From contig JAUNBY010000244.1 of NCBI GenBank assembly GCA_030526935.1, positions 1-5,070 of the forward strand: a stretch of 5,070 bases of DNA, read 5' to 3'. Below the pieces are notes generated by a model, which was not told the origin of the DNA, made no database searches, and saw nothing but the letters and a program-made list of their open reading frames with translations. Source of the stretch: Clostridia bacterium. Its GTDB lineage: Bacteria; Bacillota; Clostridia; Christensenellales; Aristaeellaceae. Below are positions 1 to 5,070 of this stretch, one piece after another. Position numbers and translations under genes: made by a program. How positions within the stretch are numbered: the first letter of the stretch is position 1; each line of letters begins with the position of its first letter.

Positions 1-84
1 ATAACGGACTTCAGTTGGGTCAATTTCTACGAACTTCTACCAACTTCAGCATTGCAATCTTGAGCCGATCACCTACACGCAGAT

Positions 85-114
85 ATTATCCCATGGTATG
101 GGTCGCATGGTCAA
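85..114 (-). promoter_or_regulatory. Sigma-70 promoter reading leftward out of the window
   Basis: On the minus strand, TTGACC (109-114; 5 of 6 to TTGACA) is followed after 18 nt by GATAAT (85-90; 5 of 6 to TATAAT). A TGG immediately before the -10 box gives an extended -10 (TGn). Transcription would start near position 78 and run past the left edge. It lies downstream of the palindrome, consistent with a new transcription unit after the glycosidase operon. No start codon with a convincing ribosome-binding site is visible in the remaining 78 bases, so the gene it serves is presumably outside. Confidence 0.6.
90..102. promoter_or_regulatory. Dyad in the promoter spacer, candidate operator
   Basis: CCCAT-GGT-ATGGG, two 5-bp arms around 3 bases, lies between the -35 and -10 boxes of the leftward promoter and touches the -10 box. 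Dyads placed between the two boxes are typical operator positions, for example for MerR-type activators, although those promoters usually have a 19-20 bp spacer and this one has 18. The regulator is unknown, and five-base arms can arise by chance. Confidence 0.3.
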
Positions 115-161
115 TGCCGTTATTTGAATGAGCGCTTACGATGTATATATGATTCGGATGC

Positions 162-258
162 CAAAAGCCCATTTCTTTGAACTAAGCCACTGCATATGGC
201 GCTGCCAATCTGTAATTGGCACCATATATCGTGGCGCAGAGGAGAAAATGGGCTTTTG
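162..258. repeat. Long interrupted palindrome, possible bidirectional terminator
   Basis: Four nested stems can be drawn: CAAAAGCCCATTT (162-174) with 246-258, 13 bp; GCCAC (186-190) with GTGGC (231-235); ATATGG (194-199) with CCATAT (222-227); and GCCAAT (204-209) with ATTGGC (215-220) around a 5-nt loop. This gives about 30 base pairs in 97 nt, with a few further pairs outside it to 156 and 264. Each strand ends its outer stem in GGGCTTTTG, so either could end transcription. On the minus strand it lies about 70 nt past the last glycosidase stop, a natural place for the operon terminator. The long, structured interior is unusual for an intrinsic terminator. A small non-autonomous palindromic repeat or a structured RNA is an alternative. 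No clear target-site duplication is seen. Confidence 0.7.
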
Positions 259-335
259 TCACCCTCAACATATATTAGTTACTAAAGTGCGGATGTTCAG
301 GGACAAGTAAAGACGGGACAATGGATTTTCGGCAG

Positions 336-2627
336 TCAGTCGCCGCGCATATAACTAACGCGCGGAAGCCCTTCGCACAGTACGTTCACGTTTACTCTTC
401 CCTCCGCGTCAGGGCGAATGATCGCTTGACAACGACCGCAGAAAGTAGATATATGATCGGTGATGTCGGGCTGAATGCCGTTAGGATCACCATTGCCGGA
501 GCCGATCAGTTCTCCGCGCATCACTTGGAACCGGATTTCGCGATCCGTATTACGACCCGGAACCGGAACTCCCTTATCGTCAAGCAGACAAACATTAATG
601 ATAGCGGAATCGAAATCTTTTTCAGGCGCCGCGTCAGATACCTCTATCACGGACGGTATCCCAGCGGTACGAACCTCGTCTTCAATCATCTGTTCCCCTT
701 TTGCGCCTTGTGCGCGTATGGTTCCCGGCTCATAGGGAACTTGCCACTCTACGCGGTTGCGAACGACCTTTTTTTCGCCCTCAAATGGCCTGTCGTTCAA
801 GTACAACCTTACAGTGTCGCAGTTAGTCATTGCACACACGCGCACCGTTTCTCCCGGATTCCAGTTCCAATGCGGAAGCAGATGCAGCATCGGCTTATCC
901 GCGTCGCTGTAATAACTCTTGAGCATATAAAACGTATCCTTTTTAAACCCACAGTTATCAGTCAATCCCCAATGCGAGAACACGCTGGGCCATTCAAAAG
1001 GTTGAGGTTCGCCGCGATAATCAAAGCCACCCCAAACGAATAATCCCGCCACATGCGGCGCCGCCTCTACAGCCTCCATTGTTTGCTGAAGTTTCTGCCC
1101 GAAAGGAGCCGTATTAAGGCCATAGCTATCGTATACCTGCGTCTGCGGGTCTGAATGGTAGATTCCTCTGGTTGCATAAAGAGGGCCATTTTCCGTGCCA
1201 AGCATCGGATGGCCGGGACGTCTCGCGGCATAGGTCATATAGTCGTCGATATAGTAATTCATTCCCGCCACATCGAGCACGTCGGAGGCGTTTTCCTTCG
1301 TCAGTACGCCGCCGTTCATAGCCGCGGTTATCGCCCTGGAATCGTCATTAATGCGAATCCGGCCAAGCATTCGCTCAGCCATTCGTCTGCCACGGGATTC
1401 CGCCTGCCACGGTTCCTCGTTAAACAGGCTGTAGAGGAACACGCTGGGATGGTTGCGACACAAAAGCGTCAATGCGTCCAACTGTTTCATAACCTCATCA
1501 GATACGCGATAATGCCGGTTTTCCGCCATTACCAGCATACCCATCTCATCGCAAACCTGTAATAAATATCTCGACGGACAATGATGGGCGCAGCGATAAG
1601 CATTGCATCCCATTTCCTTCAACCGGGCGACGCGGTAGCGCGTGAGGGACTGAGTGACGGCCGCGCCTACTCCCGCATGATCCTGATGACAGCAGATTCC
1701 CCTCACCGGGGTAAGCTTGCCGTTGATAAACATGCCGTGATCCGTCCATTGTATATCGCGAAATCCAAAGGGAATAAGTTCCGTTTCAACACATCCGCCA
1801 TTTACAATAAGCCTGTTTTCCAAGGTATATAAGTTAGGCGTTTGGGTAGACCATAAATCCGGATCAGCCACGAGAACAGACGCATTCACGGTTGCCGTGC
1901 CAAGAGCCGGTATGCGGGATTCCTCCGCAATGCTTGCGACACAGTCGCCATTCGCGTTCAAAATCCGACTTTCGACACAAAATGACGAATCCAATTCGCG
2001 GCAGTTATCAATTTCACTTTTGATATGTACCTGCCAATCGCCGCACTGAAGCTGTGGACGAACGAAGGTTTTCATATGGCTAAAGTGTATCACAGGCTTT
2101 ATATATAGCCTCGCCGGGCGGTATATTCCCGCGCCCTCATACCACCAACCCTCCCATCGGCGGTTATCTACGCTGACTACTATCATATTTTTTTGCCCCG
2201 GCAACAGATAGTCTGATACGTCGGTAAAAAACCCGGTGTATCCGCTCTCGTTTCGCTGCGACAAAACGCCGTTGACGTATACGACGCATTCGCCCATCAC
2301 GCCTTCAAATTCCAGTAGTACACAGGCATCATCGCCGAATTCCGGCATATCGAATTCGTTATAATACCAAGCCACGCCGCGTGGTTTGAAACCGTTTGAC
2401 GGGTAAGCTTCGGGATCTGAAGGCTGAGAAGTGTTCCAGTCGTGGGGAAGCTCTATCGGAATCCACGGGTTATCCTCCAAGAATACTTTCATGTCTCCAA
2501 TTTCCTGACCAGCCTTTGTAGTATTATAACAAACGTCGTGATTTACGCGTAACCAGCGCTTTACGTCTCCCAGGCAAAATTTCCAACCATGCATCAGCGG
2601 TATAACTATGGTTTTATTCTGTTTCAC
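336..2627 (-). CDS. GH2-family beta-galactosidase-type glycosidase with DUF4982-like and C-terminal GH2 domains
   Basis: A predicted cytoplasmic retaining exo-beta-glycosidase of 763 residues with no signal peptide. In order: an N-terminal lead with HGWKFCLGD; a jelly-roll with LPHDW (near 60-64) and GAGIYRPARLYIKP (165-178); an immunoglobulin-like domain to about 290; and a TIM barrel with the subfamily signature GICCHQDHAGVG (310-321). The barrel carries acid/base Glu404 in SLFNEEP and likely nucleophile Glu479 in LGTENG, 75 residues apart as in LacZ-type enzymes. VWGGFDYRGEP (531-541) closes the barrel. HLLPHWNW (582-589) followed by VRLYLNDRPFEG matches the DUF4982 domain. VPVPGRNTDREIRF and GSGNGDPNG (near 710-717) match the GH2 C-terminal domain 5. 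Length and architecture are complete. Beta-galactosidase is the usual annotation for this architecture, but other beta-glycosides are possible. It is the last gene of the visible operon. The start rests on a strong ribosome-binding site. Confidence 0.92.
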   Translation of the reverse strand: MKQNKTIVIPLMHGWKFCLGDVKRWLRVNHDVCYNTTKAGQEIGDMKVFLEDNPWIPIELPHDWNTSQPSDPEAYPSNGFKPRGVAWYYNEFDMPEFGDDACVLLEFEGVMGECVVYVNGVLSQRNESGYTGFFTDVSDYLLPGQKNMIVVSVDNRRWEGWWYEGAGIYRPARLYIKPVIHFSHMKTFVRPQLQCGDWQVHIKSEIDNCRELDSSFCVESRILNANGDCVASIAEESRIPALGTATVNASVLVADPDLWSTQTPNLYTLENRLIVNGGCVETELIPFGFRDIQWTDHGMFINGKLTPVRGICCHQDHAGVGAAVTQSLTRYRVARLKEMGCNAYRCAHHCPSRYLLQVCDEMGMLVMAENRHYRVSDEVMKQLDALTLLCRNHPSVFLYSLFNEEPWQAESRGRRMAERMLGRIRINDDSRAITAAMNGGVLTKENASDVLDVAGMNYYIDDYMTYAARRPGHPMLGTENGPLYATRGIYHSDPQTQVYDSYGLNTAPFGQKLQQTMEAVEAAPHVAGLFVWGGFDYRGEPQPFEWPSVFSHWGLTDNCGFKKDTFYMLKSYYSDADKPMLHLLPHWNWNPGETVRVCAMTNCDTVRLYLNDRPFEGEKKVVRNRVEWQVPYEPGTIRAQGAKGEQMIEDEVRTAGIPSVIEVSDAAPEKDFDSAIINVCLLDDKGVPVPGRNTDREIRFQVMRGELIGSGNGDPNGIQPDITDHISTFCGRCQAIIRPDAEGRVNVNVLCEGLPRVSYMRGD

Positions 2628-2634
2628 GCGATCA

Positions 2635-2640
2635 TCCTCC
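2635..2640 (-). promoter_or_regulatory. Ribosome-binding site selecting a GTG start for the downstream GH2 gene
   Basis: GGAGGA lies 7 nt upstream of a GTG at 2625-2627. A longer reading frame opens with another GTG at 2706-2708, but that codon is the outer edge of the hairpin stem and has no ribosome-binding site. The GTG at 2627 is therefore taken as the true start. The next in-frame ATG, 11 codons inside, has no such site. Confidence 0.85.
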
Positions 2641-2666
2641 GTGTAAATAGCTTTTAAAAATGCGTT

Positions 2667-2708
2667 GTGGCAGGCAAATCCGGGAATACTCCCAGACTTG
2701 CCTGCCAC
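2667..2708 (-). terminator. 19-bp stem intergenic hairpin, weak terminator or mRNA-processing element
   Basis: A near-perfect palindrome lies in the 90-bp gap between the two GH2 genes. On the transcribed strand the arm GTGGCAGGCAAGTCTGGGA pairs over 19 positions (17 Watson-Crick, 2 G-T wobbles) with its downstream partner around a GTAT loop. It starts 9 nt after the upstream stop codon. Five T residues (2656-2660) follow 6 nt past the stem on the minus strand, and there is no T-run on the plus side, so any terminator function is leftward. The T-run is offset and short, so partial termination or protection of the upstream message from 3' exonucleases is as likely as full termination. The ribosome-binding site of the next gene lies 26 nt beyond the stem and remains free. 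Confidence 0.75.
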
Positions 2709-2717
2709 GGTAAATTC

Positions 2718-4868
2718 TCAGGAAAAGTAAAGACGCATACCCAGTTCATGGCTTATGCGGGACGGATGACCTTTAACATGCTCAGGCATGTTAAACAGAT
2801 CCTCATAATGATTGACAGCCAGCACTTTTCCATTTCCGGTTATGGTCAGCGAGCAATTCAGGATTTTGTAATCCTCCGCTTTTAGATCTAATTTCCAGAT
2901 ACAGGCAATATCATCGGCGCCCATGCAGATCGTTCGCGTCTGACTATCGACGACGGTCCCGGTTTCATCAGTAAATACATAACGAACTTCGACTTCTCCC
3001 AGAGCGTCCGGATTGTCGTTGACGGCAAAGACAGCCTCGGCTTTTTTTCCGTTGTACTTCAGGAACACGCCAACGGGCATATTGCTCTGAAGCATGGCGT
3101 CCAGTCCCGCCTTGGGAAGCCCCCACCAGTCGTATAGTCCATAAAAACTCTGAGGGCACATGTCGTTAAACAGAAATTGTACGTATCCGGAATTTGGAGC
3201 ATATTTCTGCATACGATAATGCTCCGTATAATATTTAAGCAGTTTATATTGGTAAATCTGGATTTGCGCAAAGCAGTCCGCGATTCCGCTAAGGCGCTTC
3301 ATGGCCGGCGGACATTGTTTCAGGCTATACAGGCACGGCGGGGCGTCAAAGCCGTATTCCGTGTTGAACTTTTCAACGGTTGCGTATATATCCGAATAGT
3401 GTTGATGTTCGCCGTTAAGGGAACCTGTGTAGTTGTGGCTGTCTCCACTGTCGAGGTCATCCTCGCAAAAGGAGCCTTTTATTGCGGGTCTCGATGGATC
3501 CAGTTCGCGAACGGCGTTATACAACCGCGGGCCTGGATTCACAGTCATGGCGCGTCCGCTGCTCTTGCCCATAGGATCCTCCAGCCCCGGTTCGTTCATG
3601 CAGATCCAGCAGAACATGGAACTATGCCGTTTGAGCATTTTCACCGTGTCTAAATAGACTTTGATAAACCGGTCAGCAAAGCTGTCGCTCACCGGATGCA
3701 TCCAATTATACTCTGAATCCTGCATAACGCCGATACCCAATTGCGTACACAATTCATAAAACACGGGTTGATCGACATGCACATGTATGCGAATAAGGTT
3801 GAAACCGGCCGCTTTGATATTCAGCAAATCACGCCAATAGCGTTCCCTGCACATATTGGAGACGTAGAGATCGGGGAAGTATGAAGTTCCCCGCACATAG
3901 AAACCGCGACCGTTAAGATAGAAGCGAGTCTTTTCGCTATCCCTCACCATCTCGATCTTTCTGAACCCCACCGCGTCTTCATGGCTCGCGATCACAAGGC
4001 TATCCCGTAACAGTTCGATTCGCATTGTATAAAGCCACGGACCGCCCTTATCCCATGTATTCCACAAACGTATGTTCCTGGCGTCCGCCTGCAGTGCATA
4101 CTCCCCCGTCTTATTTACCGGCAATTCCGAATCGCAGACGTGTTCACCCGTCAATCTGTCCCTGCAAATGAACCGCAGAACGTATTCGCCGCCATCCACA
4201 TCCTCCACGGCGGCTTTTGCCGTAATATGGGCTGTTGTCATTTCAGCGTCAAGGGAATAGTCGAATTCAGGAATTTCGCCAAAGCAGGCGTTTGAACAGA
4301 TTTCCAGCGTGACATCTCCATAGATTCCCACGGGATTGGCGTCCCTCTGCACGAAAGTATCCGAATGCTCGTATGTCCCCTTGATGGAGTTTCTATAAAC
4401 AAGAAAAGTTCTGCGATCCTCTCGTCCGCCGTCAACCGCATCATCCCACGGCGACCATACCTTGACAATCAGAGTGTTTTTTCCGCCGCGAACCAGAACG
4501 CCGTCAACACGAAATGAGAAAGGCGTCGAATATCCTTCGTGTTCGCCCAGGTATTTGCCGTTGAGCCAGACTTTGCAATAGTAATCGACATTCGTAAAGC
4601 TCAGCTTTGCATAACGCCCCGCGTTCGCCTCAATATCAAATTCCAGACGATACCACCAAGGCGCTTGATTGAAATATCGCAGTTCACGGCCGAAATAGGG
4701 CTGACTGGCATAGAGAAGCTGAAGATGCTTCAGTTCTGGTATATACTCCCATTCAGAAACCTGATTGCCCATGTTCCCCTGAAAGCCGGGTTGGTACATG
4801 CCCAACTTTTCTCCGGCATCATGTACATCCTGAAGTATGCTCCATCCATTTTTGAAATTCAAAATCAT
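2718..4868 (-). CDS. GH2-family glycosidase, atypical beta-mannosidase-like
   Basis: A predicted cytoplasmic retaining exo-glycosidase of clan GH-A, family GH2; the protein has 716 residues and no signal peptide. An N-terminal sugar-binding jelly-roll spans about residues 1-190, with PWWYRLEFDI at 70-79 and VWLNGKYLGEHEGYSTPFSF at 100-119. An immunoglobulin-like domain follows to about 310. A TIM barrel starts near RFYLNGRGFYVRGTSYFPD (315-333). The likely acid/base is Glu426 in CWICMNEPG, and the likely nucleophile is Glu504 in FNTEYGFDAPP. Their 78-residue separation fits the family. The TEYGF and later FNDMCPQSFYGLYDWWG motifs resemble GH2 beta-mannosidases (SEFGF, LNDIWP). However, the usual VWGGG segment is replaced by RIHVHVDQP (360-368), and the protein is shorter than classical beta-mannosidases. 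The family is clear but the substrate is not. The start is chosen by its ribosome-binding site. The gene sits between the permease and a second GH2 gene. Confidence 0.9.
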   Translation of the reverse strand: MILNFKNGWSILQDVHDAGEKLGMYQPGFQGNMGNQVSEWEYIPELKHLQLLYASQPYFGRELRYFNQAPWWYRLEFDIEANAGRYAKLSFTNVDYYCKVWLNGKYLGEHEGYSTPFSFRVDGVLVRGGKNTLIVKVWSPWDDAVDGGREDRRTFLVYRNSIKGTYEHSDTFVQRDANPVGIYGDVTLEICSNACFGEIPEFDYSLDAEMTTAHITAKAAVEDVDGGEYVLRFICRDRLTGEHVCDSELPVNKTGEYALQADARNIRLWNTWDKGGPWLYTMRIELLRDSLVIASHEDAVGFRKIEMVRDSEKTRFYLNGRGFYVRGTSYFPDLYVSNMCRERYWRDLLNIKAAGFNLIRIHVHVDQPVFYELCTQLGIGVMQDSEYNWMHPVSDSFADRFIKVYLDTVKMLKRHSSMFCWICMNEPGLEDPMGKSSGRAMTVNPGPRLYNAVRELDPSRPAIKGSFCEDDLDSGDSHNYTGSLNGEHQHYSDIYATVEKFNTEYGFDAPPCLYSLKQCPPAMKRLSGIADCFAQIQIYQYKLLKYYTEHYRMQKYAPNSGYVQFLFNDMCPQSFYGLYDWWGLPKAGLDAMLQSNMPVGVFLKYNGKKAEAVFAVNDNPDALGEVEVRYVFTDETGTVVDSQTRTICMGADDIACIWKLDLKAEDYKILNCSLTITGNGKVLAVNHYEDLFNMPEHVKGHPSRISHELGMRLYFS

Positions 4869-4876
4869 ACCGCGAT

Positions 4877-4882
4877 TCCTCC
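4877..4882 (-). promoter_or_regulatory. Ribosome-binding site fixing the start of the upstream GH2 gene
   Basis: GGAGGA lies 8 nt upstream of the ATG at 4866-4868. This decides between that ATG and an in-frame GTG at 4899-4901, 11 codons further upstream. The GTG has no purine-rich site at a suitable distance, and the GGAGGA would fall inside the coding region if it were used. Confidence 0.85.
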
Positions 4883-4901
4883 GTATATCGTCATTATTCA
4901 C

Positions 4902-4926
4902 ACGGCGTCGGATAAACCTCCGCCGT
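4902..4926 (-). other. Small intergenic hairpin after the permease stop
   Basis: On the transcribed strand, six base pairs (ACGGCG with CGCCGT) enclose a symmetrical GA/GA internal mismatch, then two GG/CC pairs and a five-base loop. The stem begins 9 nt after the permease stop codon. No T-run follows, so it is unlikely to be an intrinsic terminator. A role as an mRNA 3'-end-protecting or processing hairpin between permease and glycosidase cistrons is inference. The tandem GA mismatch could form sheared pairs that strengthen the helix. The stem is short, so chance cannot be excluded. Confidence 0.4.
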
Positions 4927-4935
4927 AAAGCCCGT

Positions 4936-5070
4936 TCATCCCTTCACTGCTCCGGCGGCCATGCCCTCCATGACGCTCTTGTTCAGGAAGAAATATATAA
5001 TCAGAGTTGGAAGCACCGCCACCAAAATCGCCGCGAATGTAGCGCCCCAGTCGCGCGACCCCATTTCGCC
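4936..5070 (-). CDS. Sugar ABC transporter permease, MalG-type, C-terminal end only
   Basis: This is the 3' end (44 codons plus a TGA stop) of a gene that runs in from beyond the right edge. The visible protein goes from a short WGATFAA stretch into a hydrophobic membrane segment (roughly visible residues 11-29, AAILVAVLPTLIIYFFL). It ends in KSVMEGMAAGAVKG, the hallmark C-terminus of CUT1-family carbohydrate ABC permeases of the MalG/LacG/UgpE type. Such proteins are inner-membrane subunits that pair with a MalF-like permease, a substrate-binding lipoprotein and an ATPase to import oligosaccharides or glycosides. The ATPase-docking EAA loop would lie just outside the window. The gene is co-directional with the two GH2 genes, with only 67 bp to the next start, so it is probably in the same transcription unit and supplies their substrate. 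Family assignment is secure; the transported sugar cannot be told from this fragment. Confidence 0.93.
   Translation of the reverse strand, partial: GEMGSRDWGATFAAILVAVLPTLIIYFFLNKSVMEGMAAGAVKG

Larger units (their letters stand above)
1..335. other. Intergenic region without a credible gene
   Basis: This stretch follows the last glycosidase gene. Short open frames occur on both strands (the longest, on the plus strand at 128-310, runs through the palindrome), but none has a ribosome-binding site or a protein pattern I recognise. It contains a long interrupted palindrome (156-264), a minus-strand promoter (85-114) with a dyad in its spacer, and a short 10-nt-period repeat near the left edge. 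The simplest reading is the end of one leftward transcription unit and the start of another whose gene begins outside the window. Confidence 0.7.

Noticed and set aside
1..63. A plus-strand open frame entering from the left edge, translating as ITDFSWVNFYELLPTSALQS then stop
   Set aside because: ITDFSWVNFYE faintly resembles a motif I associate with the N-termini of some AAA/McrB-type proteins, but 20 codons at an edge, all three plus frames open there, and a promoter reading the other way make it too weak to call a gene or a remnant.
33..65. A possible minus-strand leader peptide (MLKLVEVRRN)
   Set aside because: No ribosome-binding site precedes its ATG, and ten codons in an AT-neutral region are expected by chance.
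124..153. A plus-strand promoter-like pair, TTGAAT and TATGAT with an 18-nt spacer
   Set aside because: The -35 box matches only 4 of 6 positions, and there is no credible plus-strand gene for it to serve.
128..310. A 60-codon plus-strand open frame across the long palindrome
   Set aside because: About half of it is the palindrome itself, no ribosome-binding site precedes the ATG, and the translation is rich in Cys, His and Met with no recognised pattern.
321..1043. A 240-codon open frame on the plus strand
   Set aside because: It lies almost wholly antisense to the well-supported GH2 gene, has no recognisable protein pattern and no ribosome-binding site. It is a shadow of the real gene's codon structure.
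3177..3653. A 158-codon plus-strand open frame inside the upstream GH2 gene
   Set aside because: It is fully antisense to conserved catalytic-domain sequence including the NEP motif region, with no family resemblance of its own.
4901..4901. A GTG start at 4901 for the upstream GH2 gene
   Set aside because: The GGAGGA at 4877-4882 is correctly spaced only for the ATG at 4868, and the extra 11 residues have no match to the GH2 N-terminal pattern.
1..5070. CRISPR arrays, tRNA or rRNA genes, insertion sequences, toxin-antitoxin or defence genes
   Set aside because: No regularly spaced repeats, cloverleaf with CCA-type end, transposase motifs or small paired genes were seen. The window is filled by sugar-utilisation genes and their gaps.

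Overview
The window reads as part of a carbohydrate-utilisation operon on the minus strand of a bacterium, most likely a Bacillota member (Clostridia- or Paenibacillaceae-like). The basis is strong GGAGGA ribosome-binding sites, GTG/ATG start usage, mid-range base composition and a CUT1-type sugar ABC permease next to glycoside hydrolases. That taxonomic placement is inference; no marker gene is present.

From right to left, in the direction of transcription, there are four parts. (1) The last 44 codons of a MalG-type inner-membrane sugar permease (4936-5070). (2) A 67-bp gap with a small hairpin and a clear ribosome-binding site, then a 716-residue GH2-fold glycosidase with an atypical, broadly beta-mannosidase-like active site (2718-4868). 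(3) A 90-bp gap holding a 19-bp stem hairpin, then a 763-residue GH2 beta-galactosidase-type enzyme with DUF4982-like and GH2 C-terminal domains (336-2627). (4) A 335-bp stretch with no credible gene. It holds a long interrupted palindrome (about 156-264), probably a terminator or palindromic repeat, and a convincing minus-strand sigma-70 promoter (85-114) with a dyad in its spacer. The promoter would drive a gene beyond the left edge.

The working model is that an ABC importer brings in a glycoside or oligosaccharide and two cytoplasmic exo-acting GH2 enzymes, neither with a signal peptide, strip different sugars from it. The substrate cannot be read from sequence alone. Both gene junctions have the same geometry: stop codon, 9 nt, hairpin, ribosome-binding site, next start. 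This suggests the hairpins set the relative amounts of the cistrons by mRNA stabilisation, processing or partial termination.

I see no CRISPR array, tRNA, rRNA, insertion sequence or defence system. The genes are recognisable metabolic genes. The least explained DNA is the set of non-coding structures, above all the palindrome at the left.
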